NCBI GenBank assembly: GCA_023389455.1 | Contig: JAEWEJ010000373.1 | Span: forward strand, 1 to 7,542 | Source of the DNA: Actinomycetes bacterium | Lineage (GTDB): Bacteria > Actinomycetota > Actinomycetes > Actinomycetales > Cellulomonadaceae | DNA length: 7,542 bases | Direction: 5' to 3' | Shown here: positions 1 to 4,837 of the stretch, piece after piece | How the letters are laid out: every line of letters starts with the position of its first letter | Position numbering within the stretch: the first letter of the stretch is position 1 | Position numbers and translations under genes: made by a program | The notes under the pieces: generated by a model | What the model saw: the letters and a program-made list of their open reading frames with translations, nothing else | What the model was told of the DNA's origin: nothing | Databases searched by the model: none

Positions 1-236
1 GCCACGGGCTGCGCGGGAGCCGCGGCGAGCGGCGGCGGTGCCGCCGGGACCGGGGCCGGGGCCGGGGCCGGGGCCGGGACAGCGGGTACCGGCGACGGGA
101 CGACCGCCGCCGGTGCCGGCACGTGCTGCGACGTGCCGTCGTCGGGCAACGTCCCCTCCGGCGCGACCACGACGACCGTCTCCTCCCGGACGCTGACGAC
201 GACCGGCTCGTCGTCGTCCGGGTGCGCGGTGCTCAT
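1..236 (-). CDS. Partial Pro/Ala-rich protein downstream of Asp23 (N-terminal 78 codons)
   Basis: The frame starts with ATG at 236 on the minus strand and stays open to the left edge, so only the N-terminus is visible. Its ATG overlaps the TGA stop of the Asp23 gene (ATGA, 233-236), and no Shine-Dalgarno sequence precedes it, which suggests translation by coupling. The visible protein has an acidic start (MSTAHPDDDEP), a short valine-rich stretch at about residues 12-25, and then from about residue 40 a linker made almost only of Pro, Ala and Val. There is no signal peptide and no clear membrane helix in the visible part. I do not recognise the family. From S. aureus it is known that Asp23 is held at the membrane by AmaP, a protein encoded beside it, so a membrane anchor or second Asp23 partner is possible by position only. 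The linker contains a hexanucleotide repeat (50-78). Confidence 0.6.
   Translation of the reverse strand, partial: MSTAHPDDDEPVVVSVREETVVVVAPEGTLPDDGTSQHVPAPAAVVPSPVPAVPAPAPAPAPVPAAPPPLAAAPAQPV
50..78. repeat. CCGGGG hexanucleotide tandem repeat
   Basis: Four complete CCGGGG units plus CCGGG run from 50 to 78. The plus strand therefore has five G-tracts of 3-4 bases separated by CC, which fits a G-quadruplex-forming motif. In the minus-strand gene the repeat encodes alternating Pro-Ala. Because the unit is six bases, copy-number change would alter linker length without breaking the frame. Confidence 0.8.
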
Positions 237-742
237 GCCACGCGCGGCGCGGGCTCGGGCTCGGGCTGCGGGTCGTCCTGCGGCAGGTGGACGTCGTTGA
301 CGCTGATGTTCACCTCGATGACGTGCAGCCCGGTCATGCGCTCGACCGACGTGATGATGTTGCGCCGCACCCCCTCGGCGAGGTCGACCACGGACACGCC
401 GTACTCGGCGACGAGGTCGACGTCGATCGCGGCCTCGCGCTCGCCGACCTCGACGCTGATGCCCTGCGCGTGGTTGGTCGTCCCGCCGGGGATGCGCTCG
501 CGGATCGCGCCGAACGCGCGGGCCGCACCGCCGCCGAGCGCGTGGACACCGCTGACGTCCGCGGCGGCGATGCCGGCGATCTTGGCGACGACGCCGTCGG
601 CGATGGTCGTGGTGCCGTACTTGGTCTGCAGCGGCGTGCCGCCGGACGCAGCCGGCCCGCCGGGCCCGCCGGTGGAGGGGTTGCCGACCCGCGGCGCGCG
701 GTTCTCCGTGCCGACTGCGGGAGTGGTCGTCTGCTCGCTCAT
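233..742 (-). CDS. Asp23/Gls24 family envelope stress response protein
   Basis: This is a 169-residue cytoplasmic protein of the Asp23/Gls24 (alkaline shock) family, which is linked to cell-envelope stress in Gram-positive bacteria. Residues 1-38 are a low-complexity Gly/Pro/Thr leader. The domain spans about 40-153. It opens with the usual beta-strand/helix (KYGTTTIADGVVAKIAGIAA), continues through ISVEVGEREAAIDVDL and the helix LAEGVRRNIITSVERMTG, and ends in VNISVNDVH. The tail (155-169) is Pro/Glu-rich. The ATG at 742 is supported by AGGAG five bases upstream. The gene overlaps the next minus-strand gene by four bases (ATGA), so the two are probably co-translated. It is divergent from an ECF-like sigma gene whose downstream partner is Asp23-like. 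Family assignment is firm; its exact role here is inferred. Confidence 0.95.
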   Translation of the reverse strand: MSEQTTTPAVGTENRAPRVGNPSTGGPGGPAASGGTPLQTKYGTTTIADGVVAKIAGIAAADVSGVHALGGGAARAFGAIRERIPGGTTNHAQGISVEVGEREAAIDVDLVAEYGVSVVDLAEGVRRNIITSVERMTGLHVIEVNISVNDVHLPQDDPQPEPEPAPRVA

Positions 743-747
743 GGGTG

Positions 748-752
748 CTCCT
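748..752 (-). promoter_or_regulatory. Ribosome binding site of the Asp23 gene
   Basis: The minus strand reads AGGAG here, five bases before the ATG at 742. It fixes the start of the Asp23 gene. Confidence 0.75.
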
Positions 753-805
753 GGTGCTGTGGTACGGGTGGTCCGGCGGTGGTGGGGCTGCCGACGGTGC
801 GTGCA

Positions 806-839
806 GGTCGGCCGGGACGGTCCGACCCGGGTGCCGACC
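806..839. promoter_or_regulatory. Imperfect inverted repeat upstream of the Asp23 gene
   Basis: GGTCGGCCGGG (806-816) is the exact reverse complement of CCCG (826-829) joined to GCCGACC (833-839). The only imperfection is a 3-base bulge (830-832), and the loop is nine bases (817-825). It lies 64-97 bp upstream of the Asp23 start and outside any recognised gene. In a transcript reaching the Asp23 gene it would form a strong hairpin; as DNA it could be an operator. No T-tract follows on either strand, so a terminator is less likely. GC-rich DNA gives such dyads by chance, but eleven paired positions is long. Confidence 0.4.
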
Positions 840-889
840 GGCGGGTTGACGCCGACACTGGGTGAGTGCCTCCTCGTCCACGGACGTCA

Positions 890-950
890 CGGTCGAGCGG
901 ATGTGACCTGTATCACACTACGCTCGCACTCCCGTCCCCGCCGGTCGAGC
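890..950 (+). repeat. 9-bp direct repeats flanking the Crp-type site
   Basis: CGGTCGAGC occurs at 890-898 and again at 942-950, bracketing the palindrome at 902-917 at a 52-bp period (about five helical turns). It may be a pair of binding half-sites, or chance in GC-rich DNA. Confidence 0.3.
902..917. promoter_or_regulatory. Crp/GlxR-type cAMP-receptor protein site
   Basis: TGTGACCTGTATCACA is a perfect TGTGA-N6-TCACA palindrome. This is the consensus for Crp-family regulators, and it is close to the actinobacterial GlxR/Crp form TGTGA-NNTANN-TCACA, with TG instead of TA at the centre. It stands out as an AT-richer island in very GC-rich DNA. The centre (909.5) is about 42 bp before the sigma GTG at 952 and about 167 bp before the Asp23 ATG at 742, so it could serve either or both divergent transcription units. 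Confidence 0.75.
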
Positions 951-951
951 C

Positions 952-1656
952 GTGAGCGCCGAGCCCGCGCGCCCGGCGGCGACACGGCGCCCCGAGGCAC
1001 CCGTCGATCCCCGGCCCGTCGGACCCCCGCCGCCCGACGACCCCGCCGCACCGCCCGCACCCGCCGCACCGCGTGACGGCCCGGGCCCGGCCTCAGGCGC
1101 CGAGGACGTCACCGACGACGTCCTCGTCGAACGCGCCGGGCTCGGTGACCACGCGGCGTTCAGGGCGCTCGTCGGCCGGCACGGCGCCGCGCTCTACCGC
1201 TACGCGCGGCGCCTGCTGCCGTCCGCGCAGGACGCCGAGGACGCGGTGCAGGACGCCCTGACGGCCGCCTGGCTCGGCGCCGACGGCTACCGCGGCGAGT
1301 CCGGGGTCCGGACCTGGCTCTTCGGCATCCAGACCAACTGCGTACGCCGCGCCGCCCGCCGTCGCGCCCACGTCCCGGACCCGGTGGAGCGGTACGCCGA
1401 CGGCCCCACGGCCACCCGTGCCGCCCCGGGCGACGAGCCGGTGGAGCACCTGCTGGCCACCGACCTGCGGGCGGCGCTCGACCGCGCGCTGGCCGACCTG
1501 CCGGCGCCGCAGCGCGCGGCGTGGCTGCTGGTGGAGGTCGAGGGTCTCTCGTACGCCGACACCGCGCAGGTGCTGGGCACCAGCCACGCGGCCGTCCGCG
1601 GCACGCTCGAGCGTGCCCGCCACACCCTGGGAAGGAGGTTCGCCGCATGGCGCTGA
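952..1656 (+). CDS. ECF-like (sigma-70 family) RNA polymerase sigma factor
   Basis: A 234-residue alternative sigma factor expected to direct RNA polymerase to stress promoters. Residues 1-50 are a disordered Pro/Ala/Arg extension, unusual for ECF sigmas. Region 2 spans about 55-140: helix DDVLVERAGLGDHAAFRALV, the core-binding segment DAEDAVQDALTAAW (94-107), and the -10 recognition part TWLFGIQTNCVRR (121-133). Region 4 spans about 170-232, with the helix-turn-helix LSYADTAQVLGTSHAAVRG; the usual T/S-V-K/R-S-R-L core reads AAVRGTL, so it is diverged. No extra C-terminal domain is present. The GTG at 952 is the only possible start: an in-frame TGA lies at 904-906 and no other start codon precedes region 2. 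No good Shine-Dalgarno sequence is visible. The gene overlaps the next one by 10 bases and shares a control region with the divergent Asp23 gene. Confidence 0.88.
   Translation: MSAEPARPAATRRPEAPVDPRPVGPPPPDDPAAPPAPAAPRDGPGPASGAEDVTDDVLVERAGLGDHAAFRALVGRHGAALYRYARRLLPSAQDAEDAVQDALTAAWLGADGYRGESGVRTWLFGIQTNCVRRAARRRAHVPDPVERYADGPTATRAAPGDEPVEHLLATDLRAALDRALADLPAPQRAAWLLVEVEGLSYADTAQVLGTSHAAVRGTLERARHTLGRRFAAWR
1632..1638 (+). promoter_or_regulatory. Strong ribosome binding site inside the sigma gene end
   Basis: AAGGAGG lies eight bases before the ATG at 1647 and within the last codons of the sigma gene. It decides the start of the Asp23-like gene at 1647 rather than the longer open frame from 1521, and indicates translation coupled to the sigma factor. 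Confidence 0.85.
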
Positions 1657-2105
1657 ACGACGACGTCCCGCTCCCGGCCGACGACCTGCTCGGCCTGGCC
1701 ACCGCGCAGCTGCGCACCCACACCGACGAGGGCTGGGTGGCCGTCGCCCCGCGGCTGCTCGCCTCGGCGCTGGCCGCAGTCCGGCCCTCGCAGCCGGTGC
1801 GCGGCCGGCACGCGCACGGCCCGTACACCGTGACGGCGAGCACCCTGCGTGCGTCGCTGCGCACGCTCCTGGACCCCGACCACCGCGTGCGGGTGCGGCG
1901 CATCGCGTTCCGCACGGGGCCGGACGACGTGCTCGAGGAGGTGGTGCTCGAGCTCTCGGCCGCCTACCTGCAGCCGCTCGTGCCGCTGGCCGACGACGTC
2001 CGGCGCACCGTCGCGCACCACCTGCGCGACGTGCTGGGCGACCCCGGGCTGCCCGACGACGCCGTCACGGTGGACCTGCTGGTCACGGACGTGCACCGGA
2101 CGTAG
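1647..2105 (+). CDS. Small diverged Asp23-like protein coupled to the sigma factor
   Basis: A 152-residue soluble protein without cysteine, signal peptide or membrane helix. The C-terminal half (about 95-150) can be laid on the Asp23 protein of this window: EEVVLELSAAY against AAIDVDLVAEY, LADDVRR against LAEGVRR, and VTVDLLVTDVH against IEVNISVNDVH. The first half (helical, DDLLGLATAQLRTHTDEGWVAVAPRLLASAL) is not canonical Asp23 and lacks the TTTIADGVVAKIAG motif. I therefore call it a remote Asp23-like protein, an inference from eye alignment. It starts inside the sigma gene (10-base overlap), the position usually held by an anti-sigma factor, yet it has no HxxxCxxC zinc motif. It could be a regulator of the sigma factor, an Asp23 interaction partner, or both. 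Automated annotation would probably call it hypothetical. Confidence 0.8.
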   Translation: MALNDDVPLPADDLLGLATAQLRTHTDEGWVAVAPRLLASALAAVRPSQPVRGRHAHGPYTVTASTLRASLRTLLDPDHRVRVRRIAFRTGPDDVLEEVVLELSAAYLQPLVPLADDVRRTVAHHLRDVLGDPGLPDDAVTVDLLVTDVHRT

Positions 2106-2125
2106 GTGCCCGCACCGGGGCGACG

Positions 2126-2144
2126 CCCTGCCGACCGCGCAGGG
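2126..2144. terminator. Weak candidate bidirectional hairpin between convergent genes
   Basis: CCCTGC (2126-2131) pairs with GCAGGG (2139-2144) around a seven-base loop. It sits 20 bases past the stop at 2105 and 11 bases past the minus-strand stop at 2156. No T-tract is present, so the call rests only on the hairpin and its position between converging genes. Confidence 0.3.
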
Positions 2145-2155
2145 GCACGTCTGCG

Positions 2156-2833
2156 TCAGCGCACGTCGACCGGACGCTCCCAGGCCCGCCCGTCCATCTG
2201 CCGGAACCCGACGCGCTCGAGGTACCCGACCGACCCGGGCGGGGTGGTCGGCACCACCAGCCGACGCAGGCCGTGCGCCGCGAAGACGTCCGAGTGCCGG
2301 TAGACGAACTCCCCCGGGGTGAAGTCGCGGAACCGCGGCGTCACCCAGTCGAGGACGACGACGCCCGTCCCGTCGCCGGCGTCGCGCACCAGCACCACGC
2401 CCACGGTCTCGTCGCCGCGGACCACGAGGAATGCCAGCTCGCGCTCGGCCGCGTCCGCGCCCGGGACGTCGACCGGGGCGTCGCCCGCGACGTCGACCGC
2501 CGAGACGGTGCGGTGCCGTGCGACGTCGGCGCCGTGGACCGCCAGGACGTGACGCAGGTACGCGTCGTCCGGCGCGACCTCGACCACGGCGTACACGGCC
2601 TCGTCGTCGCGCTCGCGGCGCAGACGCCACAGCCAGTAGACGTCGATGACGGCGATCGCCCCGTTCATGGCCGCGAACGCCCAGATCCCGAAGACCGCGT
2701 TGTACGCGGTGGCGAGCACCGCGCCCACGAGGTTCATGACCCGGAACCGCCAGATGCGGGCCTGCATCAGCGACAGGACGACCAGCACGGAGCCCGCCCA
2801 GCCCACGACCTCCCACCAGGGCATCTCCGCCAT
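2156..2833 (-). CDS. YgjV-like membrane protein with C-terminal GNAT-like domain
   Basis: A 225-residue protein in two parts. Residues 8-70 form three closely spaced membrane helices (about 8-24, 33-51, 53-70; GWAGSVLVVLSLMQ, MNLVGAVLATAYNAVFGIWAF, NGAIAVIDVYWLW), which match the YgjV-type (PQ-loop-like) inner-membrane family. Residues 75-225 are soluble and probably cytoplasmic. Within them about 132-212 looks like a GNAT fold: LAFLVVRGDETVGVVLV, then LDWVTPRFRDF, and the late YLERVGF typical of GNAT ends. The acetyl-CoA loop (Q/RxxGxG/A) is replaced by RDFTPGEF, so catalysis is doubtful. Proteins with this same two-part plan are known to me in other phyla as YgjV family proteins; their function is unknown. 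ATG at 2833 has no clear Shine-Dalgarno sequence but fits a leaderless start; an in-frame ATG at 2824 is the alternative. It converges on the Asp23-like gene. Confidence 0.85.
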   Translation of the reverse strand: MAEMPWWEVVGWAGSVLVVLSLMQARIWRFRVMNLVGAVLATAYNAVFGIWAFAAMNGAIAVIDVYWLWRLRRERDDEAVYAVVEVAPDDAYLRHVLAVHGADVARHRTVSAVDVAGDAPVDVPGADAAERELAFLVVRGDETVGVVLVRDAGDGTGVVVLDWVTPRFRDFTPGEFVYRHSDVFAAHGLRRLVVPTTPPGSVGYLERVGFRQMDGRAWERPVDVR

Positions 2834-2839
2834 CCCCGC

Positions 2840-2845
2840 AGGTTA
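2840..2845 (-). promoter_or_regulatory. Candidate -10 element for a leaderless YgjV-like transcript
   Basis: The minus strand reads TAACCT (TANNNT form), ending six bases before the A of the ATG at 2833. Transcription would begin at or next to that A, giving a leaderless mRNA, which agrees with the absence of a Shine-Dalgarno sequence. I see no good -35 element at 17-18 bp. Confidence 0.45.
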
Positions 2846-2877
2846 TGCCCCCTGGCAGCGGGCTCCGCACAAAGACG

Positions 2878-2906
2878 TCGACACGAGACGACGCCGCACG
2901 GATGCT
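2878..2906 (+). promoter_or_regulatory. Candidate promoter for a leaderless tandem-GNAT transcript
   Basis: TCGACA (2878-2883, five of six matches to TTGACA) is followed after exactly 17 bp by GATGCT (2901-2906), which keeps the conserved A and final T of a -10 element. The -10 ends six bases before the ATG at 2913, so the transcript could start at the start codon. The gene has no clear Shine-Dalgarno sequence, which agrees. Confidence 0.5.
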
Positions 2907-2912
2907 GGACGC

Positions 2913-4016
2913 ATGACGACCTGGACCGTCCGTGAGGTGCCCGTGCCGACGTCCCTCGACGCCGCCGACGCGTGGCTGCTGCACGGCATGGTGGACGCGC
3001 AGAACGACGCGACCCGCGCGGCCTGGGGCACGGACGACTTCGCGACGACCGCGCGCCGGGCACTCGCCGGGCTCGCGCAGCAGGAGTACACACGGCGGGT
3101 GCGGCTCGTCGCCGTGGACGGGACCACGGACGCGCCGGACCCCGCCCGGGTGCTCGGCGTGGCCGGGCTGGACCTGCCCGTGAAGGACAACAGCCACACC
3201 GGGTGGATGGGCCTCTCGGTGCGCCCGGCGCACCGAGGGCGCGGCATCGGCGAGGCCCTGCACGGCGCCGCGCTCGACGCGGCACGCGCCGCCGGCCGCA
3301 CGCACCTGATGGCGGAGACCGAGCAGGACGCCGAGCCGGAGCGGGGCCCGGCCACGCTGGCCGCGCCCACGGGCGAGGGCCTGGTCTCGCGCGACGACGC
3401 GGGCGTGCGCTTCGCCCTCGCGCACGGGTGGACGCTGGAGCAGGTCGCCCGGCACTCGCGCCTGACGCTGCCGCTCGACCCCGACGCCCTGGAGGCGCAC
3501 CGGGCCACCGCCGCGGCGTCGGCCGGGCCGGACTACCGGCCCGTCACGTGGCGCGACGCCACCCCGGACGACCGGGTCGACCAGCTCGCCGCACTGCGCA
3601 CCAGCATGAGCACCGACGAGCCGACCGCGGGCCTCGAGGTCGGGGAGGAGGCGTGGGACGCGCAGCGGGTGCGCACGGCCGACGCCCTGGCGCTGAGCCG
3701 GGGCGAGCACCTGCTGACCACGGCGGTCGAGCACGTGCCCACCGGCCGCCTGGTGGCCTACTCCCAGATGATGGTCCCGTCGCACACCGACGAGTTCGTG
3801 TGGCAGGAGGACACCCTCGTGCAGCGCGAGCACCGCGGCCACCGGCTCGGCATGCTCGTCAAGGCCGTCCAGCTGCAGACCCTGGCCGAGCAGCACCCGA
3901 CGGTGCGACGCGTGAGCACGTGGAACGCCGAGGAGAACCGCTGGATGCTCGCGATCAACATCGCTCTGGGGTTCCGCGCCGCCGGCGGCGGCGGGGTGTG
4001 GCAGCGCACCGTGTGA
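2913..4016 (+). CDS. Tandem GNAT-domain N-acetyltransferase
   Basis: A 367-residue protein with two GNAT domains, resembling in plan the actinobacterial double-GNAT enzymes such as mycothiol synthase MshD, though I do not claim that function. The N-terminal domain (about 5-188) has the acetyl-CoA loop VRPAHRGRGIGEAL (103-116; RGRGIG) and ends in FALAHGW. The C-terminal domain (about 208-367) has QREHRGHRLGMLVK (304-317) and the motif TWNAEENRWMLAINIALGF (336-354), frequent in actinobacterial GNAT pairs. Both acetyl-CoA loops look intact. No membrane segment or signal is visible. The open frame extends upstream to 2646, but ATG at 2913 is chosen because the domain begins right after it and the extension would overlap the divergent gene. 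The acceptor substrate cannot be told. It converges on the SRPBCC gene with only 13 bp between. Confidence 0.9.
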   Translation: MTTWTVREVPVPTSLDAADAWLLHGMVDAQNDATRAAWGTDDFATTARRALAGLAQQEYTRRVRLVAVDGTTDAPDPARVLGVAGLDLPVKDNSHTGWMGLSVRPAHRGRGIGEALHGAALDAARAAGRTHLMAETEQDAEPERGPATLAAPTGEGLVSRDDAGVRFALAHGWTLEQVARHSRLTLPLDPDALEAHRATAAASAGPDYRPVTWRDATPDDRVDQLAALRTSMSTDEPTAGLEVGEEAWDAQRVRTADALALSRGEHLLTTAVEHVPTGRLVAYSQMMVPSHTDEFVWQEDTLVQREHRGHRLGMLVKAVQLQTLAEQHPTVRRVSTWNAEENRWMLAINIALGFRAAGGGGVWQRTV

Positions 4017-4029
4017 CGCGTGGTGCCCG

Positions 4030-4776
4030 TCAGGTGCCGGTGGCCGCCCGCGGGGCCACCGACCACCACCCGGCCCAGCGCCGCCGCGCCTCGGCCATCA
4101 CCTCGTCGTCCAGGCCGTAGGTCGACATCGTGACGTCGACCGTGCCGTTCGGCGGCCGCTCGACGGCCGGGCGCATGACGAGCACGAGCAGCGACTCCGC
4201 GATGCCGTGCAGGTGGATGCCCACCTGGTGCTCGGACTTGTAGACGACCGTGCCGCCCACGCGCGACCCGTCGGGCCGGGTCGCCTCGACGTGCGCGTGG
4301 ACCGGCAGGCCGCGCACCCCGTGCAGCCCGGCGCGGAAGAGCAGGGGGTCGCGGCGGTCGCCGGCGTCCAGACCGTGGGCCAGCAGGGTCACGCGGTCCT
4401 CGCCGGGGTGCACGTCGAGCGCGAACGCGAGCTGGTGGACGAACTGGATCCAGCCCTCGTCCATCTCGTCGAACACCCCGTCGAACATCGACAGGGCGTC
4501 GTGGCCGCGGCGCGTGACGGTGACGCGGCAGTGGTCGTCGTCCAGCGCGGTCACGACGAGCCGGTCGTGGTTGGGCCACACCAGGGAACGCGTCGAGCCG
4601 CCGTGGTCGTGCTCGCGCGCCTCGTCGTGGAAGATCTGGGCGATCTCCGCGTCCAGCCCGTCGTGATCCCAGCCGAACCACCGTCGCAGCAGCGCAGGGT
4701 CCCGCAGGTGCTCCCACACGGTGTCGGCCGGGGCGTTGACCTCGACCGAGACGACCTCACGCGCCTGCAGCTCCAT
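4030..4776 (-). CDS. SRPBCC (START-like/AHSA1-type) domain protein
   Basis: A 248-residue cytoplasmic protein. The N-terminus (VVSVEVNAPADTVWEHLRDPALLRRWFGWDHDGLDAEI, residues about 8-45) is the hallmark opening of the SRPBCC/AHSA1 fold: a first beta strand, then helices with VWEHLRDP and LRRWFGWD. These proteins bind hydrophobic ligands or act as Hsp90-activator-like factors; the ligand here is unknown. The fold continues through LVVTALDDDHCRVTVTRRG and the long helix DEMDEGWIQFVHQLAFALD at about 104-122, where a normal domain ends. A further stretch (about 125-248, with VHAHVEATRPDG, GTVVYKSEHQVGIHL and a final RRRWAGWW) is extra and not recognised by me. ATG at 4776 is chosen over upstream in-frame starts because AGGTGG lies six bases before it. 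The gene follows the ABC ATPase after 61 bp on the same strand and may be co-transcribed with it, but no functional link is evident. Confidence 0.82.
   Translation of the reverse strand: MELQAREVVSVEVNAPADTVWEHLRDPALLRRWFGWDHDGLDAEIAQIFHDEAREHDHGGSTRSLVWPNHDRLVVTALDDDHCRVTVTRRGHDALSMFDGVFDEMDEGWIQFVHQLAFALDVHPGEDRVTLLAHGLDAGDRRDPLLFRAGLHGVRGLPVHAHVEATRPDGSRVGGTVVYKSEHQVGIHLHGIAESLLVLVMRPAVERPPNGTVDVTMSTYGLDDEVMAEARRRWAGWWSVAPRAATGT
4038..4061. terminator. Hairpin just downstream of the tandem-GNAT gene
   Basis: CGGTGGCC (4038-4045) and GGCCACCG (4054-4061) form a perfect 8-bp stem with an eight-base loop, 21 bases after the stop at 4016. It lies inside the 3' end of the convergent SRPBCC gene and has no T-tract. 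It may end the plus-strand transcript, but codon content alone could explain it. Confidence 0.3.
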
Positions 4777-4782
4777 CGACGT

Positions 4783-4788
4783 CCACCT
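4783..4788 (-). promoter_or_regulatory. Ribosome binding site of the SRPBCC gene
   Basis: The minus strand reads AGGTGG here (GAGGTGG with the flanking base), six bases before the ATG at 4776. It rules against the longer frame beginning at 4875, which would overlap the ATPase gene. Confidence 0.65.
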
Positions 4789-4837
4789 CGCTCCTCGGTG
4801 GTGCCCCGCGGCGTCGTTCGCCCCGGTGGCTCCGACG

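Noticed and set aside
846..875. TTGACG at 846-851 as a -35 element for the sigma gene
   Set aside because: No TANNNT-like word lies at 16-19 bp spacing, so I do not call a promoter.
123..1076. A 317-codon plus-strand open frame over the Asp23 gene and the divergent region
   Set aside because: It is antisense to the well-supported Asp23 gene, has low-complexity Arg/Pro/Ser composition, and overlaps the start of the sigma gene.
1521..1646. Earlier start for the Asp23-like gene
   Set aside because: The 42 extra residues are Arg/Gly/His-rich shadow of the sigma helix-turn-helix; AAGGAGG eight bases before ATG 1647 sets the start.
2646..2912. N-terminal extension of the tandem-GNAT gene to an ATG at 2646
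   Set aside because: The added residues are antisense to the YgjV-like membrane domain, and the GNAT protein starts naturally at ATG 2913, where a promoter-like element with leaderless spacing is found.
1287..3896. A very long (869-codon) minus-strand open frame
   Set aside because: It crosses four well-supported genes on both strands, is rich in Arg, Gly and His with no domain, and is the usual antisense shadow of GC-rich coding DNA.
4777..4837. Terminator between the ABC ATPase and SRPBCC genes
   Set aside because: Only a 4-bp stem (GGCG/CGCC around a five-base loop) is visible, too weak to call, so read-through is possible.
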